Assembly: GCA_966112615.1 (NCBI GenBank)
Contig: CBHWDO010000013.1
Span: 39,198 to 103,197, forward strand
Direction of reading: 5' to 3'
Source: Flavitalea sp966112615
GTDB lineage: Bacteria > Bacteroidota > Bacteroidia > Chitinophagales > Chitinophagaceae
DNA: 64,000 nt
The notes below the pieces were generated by a model that saw only the letters and a program-made list of their open reading frames with translations, did no database searches and was not told the origin of the DNA. Shown here piece after piece: positions 48,501-56,694 of this stretch. Every line of letters starts with the position of its first letter. Position 1 is the first letter of the stretch. Made by a program: the position numbers and the translations under genes.

Positions 48501-48925
48501 TTAGGTATCAATTGCCCAAACTTCCTGAAGGTCCGCACACACTAACCATCAAAGCCTGGGATGTGATGAATAATTCCAATGAAATGCAGCTTGATTTCAG
48601 GATCGCGGAAGATTCTGAACTGAGGCTTGAGCATGTCCTGAATTACCCGAATCCCTTCACAACAAACACCAGTTTCTGGTTCGATCATAATCGCCCCGGT
48701 GATGAACTAAAAGTTCATATTCAAATCTTTACAGTTAACGGAAAACTCGTAAAAACCATTAGAAATACAATATTATCTACCGGAAACCGTTCCAATGAGG
48801 TTCAATGGGACGGTAAAGACGATTTTGGAGGGAAATTAGGAAGAGGGGTATATATTTACATCCTCAAAGTGGCCACCAGCGATGGAAAATCAGCCACCAA
48901 AATCGAAAAACTATACCTTTTATAG
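45512..48925 (+). CDS. porU: Type IX secretion sortase PorU (gingipain-fold)
   Basis: The start is GTG at 45512; a signal sequence ends near DLRAQ. 1137 residues. The C25-type catalytic domain has His646 in NYNGHGG and Cys680 in TATCDVAPYD, as in PorU and gingipains. The C-terminal ~90 residues (NYPNPFTTNTSFWFDHN to the end) form a type IX sorting-type beta domain. PorU removes the C-terminal signal of cargo proteins and attaches them to A-LPS at the cell surface. porV follows, and gldJ is divergent. Confidence 0.93.
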   Translation: MPQPFRILLILLAVFCFGSRDLRAQRTYADHSVLSSGNWYKIAVTTSGVYKIDLTLLQQLGVNTSSLPSSNIRIFGNGGSILPENPAIRVTDDLQELPVAIEDGSDGVLNGSDRILFYAHGPSSWKYDSSARIFKHQQNLYSRQAFYYILIGTGPKLISPASQPSGQAQSTTEFDDLWFRELDTFNLLSSGKTWLGEEFSDAPGKTLSRQIQLPTQPSIAEGPSQLRTSLAARSFGNQAQFNVSYGPSFFTVGVPAVASGPYDQFARSSEGSMNFNSLPGTNLIRIDFTPGSANSQGWLDWIEARIRRKLEMRTDSAITFRDALNSAPGKILRYEITNASNTMKVWEITQWNDPKQVELSINNTAAFQADASQLREFIAFTPAQELKPVAIGRVANQDLHAADLVDYLLITHPTLVGQAERLAAFHSSLKTKVVTTEAIFNEFSSGIPDPTAIRDFIKMYHDRAGNDTTKQPKYLLLFGDGSFDYLGRIASSINLVPVYESDNSFDPLSTYTSDDYFAFLDNTDFIGGTGTPLLDIGVGRIPASNEAQAKAIVDKIISYNSPSSLGPWRNEFTMVADDEDNNLHLEDAETIVSTAFQVNPEFNYEKVYLDLFQQETNAGGANFPAANQLIRNRMLAGNLVWNYNGHGGYRRLAEEVILDQEIINSINNQNRLPLFITATCDVAPYDNPLLNSIGENLLLRERTGAIALMTTTRLVFAFSNRIMNQEYVKTLMSRNAAGEYPTLGYAVKNAKNRVYSGFGDLINNRKFTLLGDPAMKIAFPEYSVVTTKINGRDPTLSDTLKALDRYEFEGEVRDLNGSILPNFNGTVYPVVLEKPSEVRTLGNDPGSPSRQVSIQKNALFRGKAQVNNGKFRFSFVVPRDINYQFGKGKISYYADNGSRDANGAETQWIIGGTGTGNNDKEGPRIKAYLNDERFISGGLTNQQPILLLKLADSSGVNVLGTGLGHDLIAMVDNDPNQVFVLNEFYQSDINSYQQGTVRYQLPKLPEGPHTLTIKAWDVMNNSNEMQLDFRIAEDSELRLEHVLNYPNPFTTNTSFWFDHNRPGDELKVHIQIFTVNGKLVKTIRNTILSTGNRSNEVQWDGKDDFGGKLGRGVYIYILKVATSDGKSATKIEKLYLL

Positions 48926-49009
48926 AATCGTAAACCTTTTATATTCTTCTATTGATTAGACCTTTACTTTAGTTTTTCCGCTGAACAGAAAATTGACAAA
49001 AAACCAAGT

Positions 49010-50203
49010 ATGAAAAGATCGACCATTAAGCTGGCTGTGGCATCTGCATTATTGCTTTCGACAGGTCTGGTTAAAGCCCAAAGTTCCAATTCCAATAATA
49101 CCATTAACGTGGTAACCACTGCTGTTCCTTTTTTAAGAATTTCGCCTGATGCAAGAGCCGGTGGAATGGGTGATGTAGGAATCGCAACCACTCCCGATGC
49201 AAACTCTGCATTCTGGAACCTTGCAAAAACTCCTTTTAATGAAAAGAGATACGGTGTAGGCCTGACCTACACTCCATGGCTTAAAGACCTTGGACTGAAC
49301 GATGTTTACCTGTTGGCAGCATCCGGATTCTATAAGCTTGATGATAACCAGGCGCTTTCAGGTTCGGTTCGTTATTTCAGTCTTGGTAATATCCAGTTTA
49401 CAGACGGATCCGGTACCGACCTCGGTAATGGCCGTCCAAGAGAATTCGGTCTCGACTTCGGCTATTCCCGTAAACTATCCGACAGGATGGGATTGGGTAT
49501 TGCCCTTCGATATATCAACTCCAACCTGGTAGGTAATTTCTCCGACCAGGGTAATGTTTACCAGGCAGGAAATGCTGTTGCAGGTGATCTTTCTTTCTTT
49601 TATACCGGTGCAAACGAAGCAGGACAGGGCTGGAATTTCGGTGCAACATTGTCTAACCTGGGTTCCAAGATCGGGTATTCAAAAGATGCTACCCAAAAGG
49701 ATTTCATTCCTGCAAACCTGGGACTGGGAGCGACTTACAGAAAAGTATTCGATGAGAATAATTCCATTCAGTTTGGTATCGATCTGAATAAATTACTGGT
49801 TCCTACACCTCCTCAGTATGTTACCGGTGGTGATAATCCGGACAGTGTGAATGATGCGCTGAACCGTACTTACCGCAATACATCCGTGGTTAGTTCATGG
49901 TTCAAATCATTCGGTGATGCACCAGGTGGAATGGGTGAAGAATTGAAAGAAGTACAGGCATCAGTAGGTGCAGAGTATTCTTATAACAACCAGTTCTTTG
50001 CACGTGCCGGATATTTCTACGAAAACAAAACAAAGGGAAACAGGCAGTATTTCACTGTTGGTGTGGGTGTGAAGTACAATGTATTTGGTTTGAATTTCTC
50101 TTACCTGGTTCCTTCAGGTTCCGGTGTGAACAGAAATCCATTGTCAAATACCATCCGTTTTGGTTTGGTGTTAGACCTCGATGATTCAGGTTCATCAGAA
50201 TAA
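49010..50203 (+). CDS. porV: Type IX secretion outer-membrane protein PorV
   Basis: A 397-residue beta-barrel with a signal peptide ending LVKAQ. PorV markers are PFLRISPDARAGGMGDVGIAT followed by NSAFWNLAKTPF near the start, and repeated aromatic beta-strands. PorV escorts cargo from the translocon to PorU. It lies 84 bp downstream of porU and its own terminator follows at 50227. Confidence 0.95.
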   Translation: MKRSTIKLAVASALLLSTGLVKAQSSNSNNTINVVTTAVPFLRISPDARAGGMGDVGIATTPDANSAFWNLAKTPFNEKRYGVGLTYTPWLKDLGLNDVYLLAASGFYKLDDNQALSGSVRYFSLGNIQFTDGSGTDLGNGRPREFGLDFGYSRKLSDRMGLGIALRYINSNLVGNFSDQGNVYQAGNAVAGDLSFFYTGANEAGQGWNFGATLSNLGSKIGYSKDATQKDFIPANLGLGATYRKVFDENNSIQFGIDLNKLLVPTPPQYVTGGDNPDSVNDALNRTYRNTSVVSSWFKSFGDAPGGMGEELKEVQASVGAEYSYNNQFFARAGYFYENKTKGNRQYFTVGVGVKYNVFGLNFSYLVPSGSGVNRNPLSNTIRFGLVLDLDDSGSSE

Positions 50204-50226
50204 TAATATTTAATAAGATATCTTTG

Positions 50227-50255
50227 AAGCGCTTCCCAAGGGAGGCGCTTTTTAT
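50227..50255 (+). terminator. Intrinsic terminator after porV
   Basis: The stem AAGCGCTTCCC / GGGAGGCGCTT (one G-U) with a 2-base centre at 50227-50250 is followed by a run of Ts. It separates porV from ispF. Confidence 0.8.
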
Positions 50256-50270
50256 TTTAAAATAATAGGT

Positions 50271-50750
50271 ATGTCGTTTAGAATTGGCTTTGGCATTGAT
50301 TTCCACCAGATGGTTGAAGGTCGGGATCTTTGGATCGGTGGTATTAAGATCCCTCATCATAAAGGTTCTTTAGGTCATAGTGATGCAGACGTATTGTTAC
50401 ATGCAATTTGTGACGCCATGTTGGGAGCTCTTGCCTTGGGCGATATAGGAGTTCACTTTCCGAACAATGATCCAAGATATAAGGATATCGACAGTAAGAT
50501 CCTATTGAAACATTGTTATGAATTGATCAGGAAGAAAGGATACAGGCTTGTTAATATTGATTCATCCATTTGCCTTGAAGCGCCAAAAGTAAAACCGCAT
50601 ACTGCATCCATGCAGGAAGTAATTGCATCTATTGTGGGCCTGACCATTAACGATGTTTCCATCAAGGCAACAACAACAGAAAAGATGGGATTTGTGGGAA
50701 GGGAAGAAGGATTAGTGGCTTATGCAACCGTGTTGTTGGAGAGATATTAA
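50271..50750 (+). CDS. ispF: 2-C-methyl-D-erythritol 2,4-cyclodiphosphate synthase
   Basis: 159 residues, the family length. Zinc ligands are in GFGIDFHQM (Asp10, His12) and HSDADVLLHAICDAMLGA; the trimer motif ALGDIGVHFPNNDP and TEKMGFVGREEGLVAYA near the end are all present. Fifth step of the MEP isoprenoid pathway in the cytosol. The dUTPase gene starts 11 bp after it. Confidence 0.96.
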   Translation: MSFRIGFGIDFHQMVEGRDLWIGGIKIPHHKGSLGHSDADVLLHAICDAMLGALALGDIGVHFPNNDPRYKDIDSKILLKHCYELIRKKGYRLVNIDSSICLEAPKVKPHTASMQEVIASIVGLTINDVSIKATTTEKMGFVGREEGLVAYATVLLERY

Positions 50751-50758
50751 TAGATTTG
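50751..50758 (+). promoter_or_regulatory. Candidate -7 box TAGATTTG for dut
   Basis: TAGATTTG matches TAnnTTTG and lies three bases before the dut ATG. It has no clear -33 TTG at the expected spacing, and dut may also be read from the ispF transcript. Confidence 0.35.
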
Positions 50759-50761
50759 CGC

Positions 50762-51205
50762 ATGCCAAAAGTTAAAGTAAGGATCATAAATAAATCAAAT
50801 AATCCGCTGCCGGAGTATGCAACGGAAGGTTCTGCGGGTATGGATCTCAGGGCTTTTATTGAAGAAGATATGGTCATTCCTCCGGGAGACCGTGTAATGG
50901 TTCCCACCGGAATTTTTATTGAACTGCCCGAAGGTTTTGAAGCGCAGGTTCGTCCAAGAAGCGGTCTTGCAATTAAACAGGGCATTACCTGCCTGAATAG
51001 TCCTGGTACCATCGATTCTGACTACAGGGGCGAGATCCATGCGATCCTGATCAATCTTTCAAAAGAAGAACAGCGTATACATCCTGGCGACAGGGTTGCG
51101 CAATTGGTGGTACATAAATATGAGCGGGTGAAATGGAAGCAGGTTGATAAAATGAGCGAAACAAAAAGAGGTGAGGGTGGCTTTGGTCACACCGGTAAAA
51201 AATAA
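50762..51205 (+). CDS. dut: dUTP diphosphatase
   Basis: 147 residues from the ATG at 50762; the TTG at 50756 is less likely. Five dUTPase motifs: GSAGMDLRA, PRSGLAIKQGI, NSPGTIDSDYRGEI, RVAQLVV, and the C-terminal RGEGGFGHTG arm that covers the active site. Hydrolyses dUTP to dUMP and pyrophosphate. It lies close to ispF, a DUF4292 lipoprotein and an EnvC-like gene. Confidence 0.96.
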   Translation: MPKVKVRIINKSNNPLPEYATEGSAGMDLRAFIEEDMVIPPGDRVMVPTGIFIELPEGFEAQVRPRSGLAIKQGITCLNSPGTIDSDYRGEIHAILINLSKEEQRIHPGDRVAQLVVHKYERVKWKQVDKMSETKRGEGGFGHTGKK

Positions 51206-51208
51206 TTT

Positions 51209-52027
51209 ATGAAGAAATACTTAGGGTTGGTTTTGGCAATAGTGATCGTAGCAGGATCTGCCTGTCGTTCTACCAAGAAGATTCAGAATGTCATTGCTGC
51301 AAAAGATTCAACGGTGAAAGTTGTTCCAAAGATTGATTCAAGAGCAGATTCATTAAGGTTCATTGCAAGTGTATTGAATGATGTGAAAAAAAATCACATC
51401 GATTTTCAAACTTTCTCTGCAAAGATCAAGGTTGACTTTGAAGGAAGCGATGGTAAGAAAAATGATTTCAATGCATTTTTAAGAATGAAGAAAGACAGCT
51501 CCATCTGGGTAAGTATCAATGCAGCGTTAGGAATTGAAGCATTCAGAATTCTGATCACACCCGATAAGGTTCGCGTGTTGAATAAGATCGATAAGGAATA
51601 CCAGGAGAGAAGTTCAGGTTACCTGAAAGAAGTGTCAAAAATTCCAATTGATTTTTATGATCTTCAGGATCTGCTTATTGGAAATCCCGTTAGGCTTGAT
51701 ACGAATGTGATCTCTTACAATAAACAGGAAGGAACTATATCATTGGTAAGTATTGGAGAAGTATTCAAACATTTTATCACTGTAACAGACCAGGATAGAC
51801 TGATCGTCACCTCGAAGCTTGATGATGTTGAAGGGGCCCGTGCAAGAACAGCTTTAATCTCTTATGGAGGCTATCAAAACAGCAATGGAGTTAAGTTTCC
51901 TACAGACAGGAGAATTACAGCCACCGAGAAAAGTAAGATCGATATCAAAATGGAATACAAACAGTTCTCATTTAACGAACCATTAAACTTTCCATTCCCT
52001 GTTCCGAAAAATTATAAAAGAAAATAA
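51209..52027 (+). CDS. DUF4292 lipoprotein
   Basis: 272 residues with lipobox GSAC (Cys19). The body has the DUF4292 pattern (RLKKDSSIWVSI-like RMKKDSSIWVSINAALGIEA, DLQDLLIGNP), with the curved beta-sheet of LolA/LolB-type carriers expected. Probably periplasmic-side and outer-membrane linked. It follows dut by 3 bp and precedes the EnvC-like gene. Confidence 0.85.
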   Translation: MKKYLGLVLAIVIVAGSACRSTKKIQNVIAAKDSTVKVVPKIDSRADSLRFIASVLNDVKKNHIDFQTFSAKIKVDFEGSDGKKNDFNAFLRMKKDSSIWVSINAALGIEAFRILITPDKVRVLNKIDKEYQERSSGYLKEVSKIPIDFYDLQDLLIGNPVRLDTNVISYNKQEGTISLVSIGEVFKHFITVTDQDRLIVTSKLDDVEGARARTALISYGGYQNSNGVKFPTDRRITATEKSKIDIKMEYKQFSFNEPLNFPFPVPKNYKRK

Positions 52028-52077
52028 GCGTTATACCACCTTGCGATAACCATCATTTCATCTTTTAAAACTGATCC

Positions 52078-53364
52078 ATGCAAAAAATTCTTTCACTTAT
52101 TGTCGTTCTTACCCTGTTTGCGTTTAGCGGGATCGCCCAATCGCGAGCAGAGTTGGAAAAACAGCGTTCTGATATACAGCGGCAAATTGAAGAAGTGAAG
52201 CGTTCACTGGACCAAACAAAAAAGAACAGGAAAGAATCTCTTGGACAGCTTGCATTATTGCAGAAGAAACTCAAGCTTCGCGAAGCGGCTATTAGTAATA
52301 TCAACAGCCAGATCAATTCGATCCAGGGAGATATAAATACTTCGAGAAATGAGATCTCCAGGTTGAAGAAAGATCTTGATACCCTGAAGATGCAGTATGC
52401 GAAAAGCATCGTGTATGCTTACAGGAACAGGAATAACTATGATTTCCTGAATTTTATTTTTTCTGCACGATCATTCAATGATGCATTGAAGCGTGTTGAA
52501 TATTTAAAAACCTATAGAAGATACAGGGAACAGCACGCAGCGAACATCAAGAATACACAGGACTTGCTTCAGAAAAAGATCTCCGGACTAGAAGTTTCCA
52601 GGAAGGAAAAGGATGAAGTATTGACCAGGCAGCAAAAAGAGAAAATGGTTTTGATGGATGAAAAGAAAGAGAAGGACCAGTTTGTTGCCAAATTGAAATC
52701 TAAGGAAAAGGAATTAAGTAAGGAGCTTATTGCAAAGAAAAGAGCTGATGATAAACTGAGATCTGCGATCAGGGCTGCGATTGAGCGTGAAGCAAGACTT
52801 GCACGTATGCGTGAGCTGGAAGAATTGAAGAAGAAGGAAGCTATTGCAAAAGCCAATGCTGAAAAAAATCCTGCACCATCAAATGGTGCAGCTGCTGAAA
52901 AGAAAGAAGTTGCTGCTGCTCCAAAGAAAACATCGGTTTTTGAAGCGACACCTGAGGGCATGATCGTGAGTGATAATTTTGAAAAGAATAAAGGAAGGCT
53001 TCCATGGCCAGTGGAGCAGGGTGTGGTTAAAACCCCATTTGGAAATTATGGCATTGAAGGAACCAAGATCGTTGGTAATAATCCGGGAATCACGATTGAA
53101 ACTGCATCCGGTGCATCAGTAAAAGCAGTCTTTGATGGTGAGGTTTCATCAGTATTTGATATTGAAGGAGTGAACGTGGTACTGGTTCGTCATGGTAAAT
53201 ACTTTACGACCTATAGTGGACTATCCTCTGTAAATGTTTCCAAAGGCTCCAAGGTAAAAGCCGGGCAGGTACTTGGTCGTGCGGGCGATAATGGTGAGAT
53301 TGATTTTCTATTACTCCAGGAAAACCGTAACCAGAACCCGGAATCCTGGTTGAGGAGGAAATGA
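52078..53364 (+). CDS. EnvC-like murein hydrolase activator with degenerate LytM domain
   Basis: 428 residues: a signal peptide ending GIAQ, a long coiled coil (~residues 20-250), an Ala/Lys-rich linker, then a LytM/M23 domain (~310-428: FGNYGIEGTKIVGNNPGI, VRHGKYFTTYSGLSSV, GRAGDNGEIDFLLLQ). The zinc ligands usual in active M23 peptidases (HxxxD and HxH) are not evident: NPGI replaces the first His site and EIDFLL the last HxH. That fits an EnvC-type activator of an amidase rather than a peptidase. It follows dut and DUF4292. Confidence 0.9.
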   Translation: MQKILSLIVVLTLFAFSGIAQSRAELEKQRSDIQRQIEEVKRSLDQTKKNRKESLGQLALLQKKLKLREAAISNINSQINSIQGDINTSRNEISRLKKDLDTLKMQYAKSIVYAYRNRNNYDFLNFIFSARSFNDALKRVEYLKTYRRYREQHAANIKNTQDLLQKKISGLEVSRKEKDEVLTRQQKEKMVLMDEKKEKDQFVAKLKSKEKELSKELIAKKRADDKLRSAIRAAIEREARLARMRELEELKKKEAIAKANAEKNPAPSNGAAAEKKEVAAAPKKTSVFEATPEGMIVSDNFEKNKGRLPWPVEQGVVKTPFGNYGIEGTKIVGNNPGITIETASGASVKAVFDGEVSSVFDIEGVNVVLVRHGKYFTTYSGLSSVNVSKGSKVKAGQVLGRAGDNGEIDFLLLQENRNQNPESWLRRK

Positions 53365-53370
53365 TATAAT

Positions 53371-53667
53371 GGAGAAAGGGAGACAGGGAGACGTGGAGAC
53401 TTGGAGGAATACATGGAATAAATGGAATACGCGGAATACACAGAAGCCAGGGGAAACCCTGGCTTTTGCTATTTAGATAGAATGAAAAATTTAGAATGAA
53501 ATATGTAAAATTTGATCAGGTAAATTGGGTGGGTAATAAGAACAATCCCGTAAAACCTGCGTTCTGCCCGCCCTGCGGGCGTTCAGCCCGAATTCCGCGT
53601 ATTCCATGTATTCAGTGTATTCCGTGTATTCCTTCACGTCTCCACGTCTCCCGGTCTCCCCGTCTTC
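53371..53667. repeat. Large inverted-repeat element with 8- and 9-bp tandem units
   Basis: The left arm (53371-53442) has 8-bp units GGAGACnn four times, then 9-bp units GGAATACnn four times. The right arm (53591-53667) is the imperfect inverted copy: four GGAATAC-type 9-mers then four GGAGAC-type 8-mers when read on the minus strand, ending in the bshA stop codon. A terminator hairpin and the words GTTCTGCCCG / GTTCAGCCCG (53561-53590) lie in the ~150-bp spacer. No convincing ORF is inside. The element fills the whole gap between two convergent genes. Confidence 0.88.
53445..53467 (+). terminator. Intrinsic terminator after the EnvC-like gene
   Basis: AGCCAGGG-GAAA-CCCTGGCT is a perfect 8-bp stem with a GAAA tetraloop, followed by TTTT. 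It lies in the spacer of the inverted-repeat element. Confidence 0.85.
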
Positions 53668-54790
53668 ATTTCCCCAAACACCCCTCATACAACTTCTCAT
53701 AAATCGGCACCACATTATGCTGGTCGAATTTTTCAGCATGTAATCTTGCATTGTTCTTGAATTGTTCAAGTACTTCATCATTACTGAGGATCTCGATGGC
53801 TCGCTGGCTCATCTGGGCAACATCACCAACAGGAGCAAGGTAGCCGGTTACACCATCAACATTTATTTCTGGTAATCCTCCTGCATTGGATGAGATCACA
53901 GGAACACCGGAAGCCATGGCTTCAAGTGCAGCCAATCCGAAACTTTCATATTCTGATGTCAATAAGAAAAGATCTGCGATCGCTAATATATCTTCCATCT
54001 GTTCCTGCCGGCCTACAAACCTGATCTCTTCACCAATCCCCAATTCACGTGCAAGTTCTTCAGCGAGTGGACGTTCAGGCCCATCACCTACAAACAATAA
54101 TTTACTCGGCACTTTTTTATTCACTTCAGCAAAGATCTTCACCACATCCTGCACTCTTTTGATCCTTCTGAAATTGGATGCATGCAACAGGATCTTCTCT
54201 CCGTTTGGTGCAATCACTCTTCTGAATGCATCAATCGGTTTCTTTTGGAATCTTGTTACATCCACGAAGTTTTGAATGACGTGGATCTCTTTTTCGATCT
54301 TGAAATTCCTGTATGTTTCTGCTCGAAGGTTATCAGATACCGCCGTAATGGCATCTGACTGGTTTATGCTAAATGTAACCACTGGTGCATATGTTTTATC
54401 TCTTCCTACCAGGGTGATATCAGTACCGTGAAGCGTTGTGATCACCGGGATATGTATGTTCTGTGCTTCCAGGATCTTCTTCGCCATGTATGCTGCAGAT
54501 GCATGCGGGATCGCATAATGTACATGCAGCAATTCAATATGATGATTCACGATCACATCCACCATGGTACTGGCCAGAGCCGTTTCATATGGTGGATAAT
54601 CAAATAAAGGATAGGTTGGTACCCTTACTTCATGATAAAATATATTAGCATTGAATTCAAGTAACCTTACCGGTTGCTGGTATGTAATGAAATGCACGAG
54701 GTGACCCTTATCTGCCAAAGCCTTTCCTAATTCCGTAGCCAAAACACCACTTCCTCCAAAGGTTGGATAACAAACTATTCCAATGCGCAT
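53666..54790 (-). CDS. bshA: N-acetyl-alpha-D-glucosaminyl L-malate synthase (bacillithiol pathway)
   Basis: A 374-residue GT4-type glycosyltransferase. BshA-specific start: RIGIVCYPTFGGSGVLATELG. Later motifs are HVHYAIPHASAAYMAKK, TLHGTDITLVGRD, the nucleotide-sugar site LLFVGDGPERPLAEEL and the EX7E-type EYESFGLAALEAMASGVPV. It makes GlcNAc-malate from UDP-GlcNAc and malate, the first step of bacillithiol synthesis. The stop codon is inside the end of the large inverted-repeat element. bshB and bshC are not in the window. Confidence 0.93.
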   Translation of the reverse strand: MRIGIVCYPTFGGSGVLATELGKALADKGHLVHFITYQQPVRLLEFNANIFYHEVRVPTYPLFDYPPYETALASTMVDVIVNHHIELLHVHYAIPHASAAYMAKKILEAQNIHIPVITTLHGTDITLVGRDKTYAPVVTFSINQSDAITAVSDNLRAETYRNFKIEKEIHVIQNFVDVTRFQKKPIDAFRRVIAPNGEKILLHASNFRRIKRVQDVVKIFAEVNKKVPSKLLFVGDGPERPLAEELARELGIGEEIRFVGRQEQMEDILAIADLFLLTSEYESFGLAALEAMASGVPVISSNAGGLPEINVDGVTGYLAPVGDVAQMSQRAIEILSNDEVLEQFKNNARLHAEKFDQHNVVPIYEKLYEGCLGK

Positions 54791-54891
54791 ATCAGATTGA
54801 TTAGTGACCGAAGGTAAAAGAAATTTTAATGGTTGCCATCAATACGGGTAAGCAACAACATTTCAATAACTTTAGCGAATAAATAGTTTTC

Positions 54892-56259
54892 ATGATCAAA
54901 AATTTAATCCTTGCCGCAGCATGTCTTTCCGGCTCTGTTAGTTTCGCGCAGGACAAGTCAGATTCACTTACCATCAAGATTATCTCCGACAATATCTTCA
55001 CCGAAGGAAAAGCTTATGAGAACCTTCGGGTGCTTACAAAATCAGTGGGAGGAAGGGTTTCCGGTTCCCCGCAGATGTATAAGGCAGAAGCCTGGGGCGT
55101 AAAGGCATTGAAAGATGCAGGTGCTGATTCCGTGTGGCTTCAGCAATGTATGGTTCCTCGGTGGGTTAGAGGTGCAAAGGAATCCGCTGTACTGCAAACA
55201 GGTTCTCAAAAGATCAGCCTCGATGTGTTGGCTCTTGGAAATTCCGTTGGATCCGGTGGGAAAACCATCAAGGCTCCCGTAATTCTTATCAATTCTTTTG
55301 ATGAACTGGAACAAAAGAAAGACCAAATAAAAGGCAAGATTGTTTTCTATAACTATAAGTTCAATGAAACATTTGTAAGAACCTTCCAGTCTTATGGAGA
55401 TGCTTCCAAATACCGTGGTGACGGGCCATCCAGGGCATCCAAGTATGGTGCGGTTGCAGTGTTGGTTAGATCTATGTCGCATGCAGTGGATAATCATCCG
55501 CACACCGGTTCCACCCGCTATGATGATGCCTATCCTAAGATCCCTGCCTTAGCTGTTGGTTTGCGCGATGCCGACAAGATGGCTTCTATTCTTGAAAAAG
55601 GTACCGCAACAGTTTCTTTGAAAAGTAATGCAGTGATGCTTCCCGACACGGTTGGTCATAATGTGATCGGGATGATCCGTGGTTCAGAATTTCCAAATGA
55701 ATACATCACCATCGGAGGACATCTTGATTCATGGGATCCGGGAGAAGGAGCGCACGATGATGGAGCAGGCTGCGTTCATTCTATCGAAGTGCTTCGTGCA
55801 CTGAAAGCAGTAGGATACCAACCAAAAAGAAGTATCAGGATCGTGTTATTTGCCAATGAGGAAAATGGTTTGAGAGGCGGCACTGCTTATGCCAATATTG
55901 CCAAGGAAAATAATGAGAAACATTATTTCGCTCTGGAGAGTGATGCAGGTGGATTTACACCTAGAGCTTTCGGTTTCTCCGGCTCTGATACACAGCTTGA
56001 AAAGATGAGATCCTGGTTGCCTTTGCTGAGCTTCTATGGAATTTCAGAAATTGCAAAAGGTGGAGGTGGTGCGGATATAGGCCCCTTGAACAGAACATTC
56101 GGAACGCCGGTGGCAGGACTGGTTCCGGACTCACAGCGTTATTTCGATATCCACCATGCCCGCTCTGATGTATTTGAAGCAGTTAATAAAAGAGAACTTG
56201 AACTTGGTGCAATTACCATGACTGCATTGATCTACCTGGTAGATAAATACGGGTTGTAA
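54892..56259 (+). CDS. M28-family zinc aminopeptidase/carboxypeptidase
   Basis: 455 residues with a signal peptide ending SFAQ. An inserted PA-like region lies at ~120-215. Zinc and catalytic residues are visible in GGHLDSWDPGEGAHDDGAGC (His, Asp, Asp), ANEENGLRGG (Glu pair), LESDAGG and the final His in DIHHARSD. The layout resembles secreted carboxypeptidase Q-type proteins. It probably acts on peptides in the periplasm or outside the cell. It starts divergently from bshA. Confidence 0.9.
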   Translation: MIKNLILAAACLSGSVSFAQDKSDSLTIKIISDNIFTEGKAYENLRVLTKSVGGRVSGSPQMYKAEAWGVKALKDAGADSVWLQQCMVPRWVRGAKESAVLQTGSQKISLDVLALGNSVGSGGKTIKAPVILINSFDELEQKKDQIKGKIVFYNYKFNETFVRTFQSYGDASKYRGDGPSRASKYGAVAVLVRSMSHAVDNHPHTGSTRYDDAYPKIPALAVGLRDADKMASILEKGTATVSLKSNAVMLPDTVGHNVIGMIRGSEFPNEYITIGGHLDSWDPGEGAHDDGAGCVHSIEVLRALKAVGYQPKRSIRIVLFANEENGLRGGTAYANIAKENNEKHYFALESDAGGFTPRAFGFSGSDTQLEKMRSWLPLLSFYGISEIAKGGGGADIGPLNRTFGTPVAGLVPDSQRYFDIHHARSDVFEAVNKRELELGAITMTALIYLVDKYGL

Positions 56260-56270
56260 TAAAGCTTTAG

Positions 56271-56307
56271 AGGTTCATCAGAATATTATTATCTTTCTGA
56301 TGAACCT
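56271..56307 (+). terminator. Hairpin after the peptidase gene
   Basis: AGGTTCATCAGAA pairs perfectly with TTCTGATGAACCT (13 bp) around an 11-base loop. Only a short T-rich tail follows, so termination or processing is likely but not certain. Confidence 0.6.
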
Positions 56308-56319
56308 TAACTTCATACG

Positions 56320-56694
56320 ATGAAAAAATTTCTCTGGATCATATTCACCATCATCTTTGTTATTCTCGCAGGCTTTCTTTACTGGCGCTATTTCTGGGTA
56401 TTCGGGGAAGGTGTGAAAGCAGGTGAATTGAATTATGTGGTGAAGAAGGGATACCTGTTCAAAACATATGAAGGCAAGCTGATCCAAAGCGGACTTCGTT
56501 CACGTACGCCCGGTACTGTAGCGTCTTATGAATTTGAATTCTCCGTTACTGATCCGAAGATTGCTAATACACTCATGCTCAACAGTGGTAAGGAAGTGGA
56601 ACTTCATTACAAGGAATTTCTTAACTCTGTTCCATGGAGAGGTTACTCAAGCTATGTGGTGGATTCCATCATTGCAATTAGAGAAGTAAAGTAA
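56320..56694 (+). CDS. Hypothetical single-pass membrane protein
   Basis: 124 residues: an N-terminal membrane anchor (~residues 4-26), then a periplasmic domain with GELNYVVKKGYLFKTYEGKLIQ and an OB-like beta pattern. A conserved Bacteroidota hypothetical by appearance; function unknown. Its stop abuts the stop of the convergent RsmI-like gene, and its terminator lies inside that gene. Confidence 0.78.
   Translation: MKKFLWIIFTIIFVILAGFLYWRYFWVFGEGVKAGELNYVVKKGYLFKTYEGKLIQSGLRSRTPGTVASYEFEFSVTDPKIANTLMLNSGKEVELHYKEFLNSVPWRGYSSYVVDSIIAIREVK

Noticed and set aside
53491..53781. Minus-strand open frame with KEYTEYTEYMEY repeats
   Set aside because: It reads through the inverted-repeat arm of 9-bp units and into bshA in another frame; no independent gene signal.
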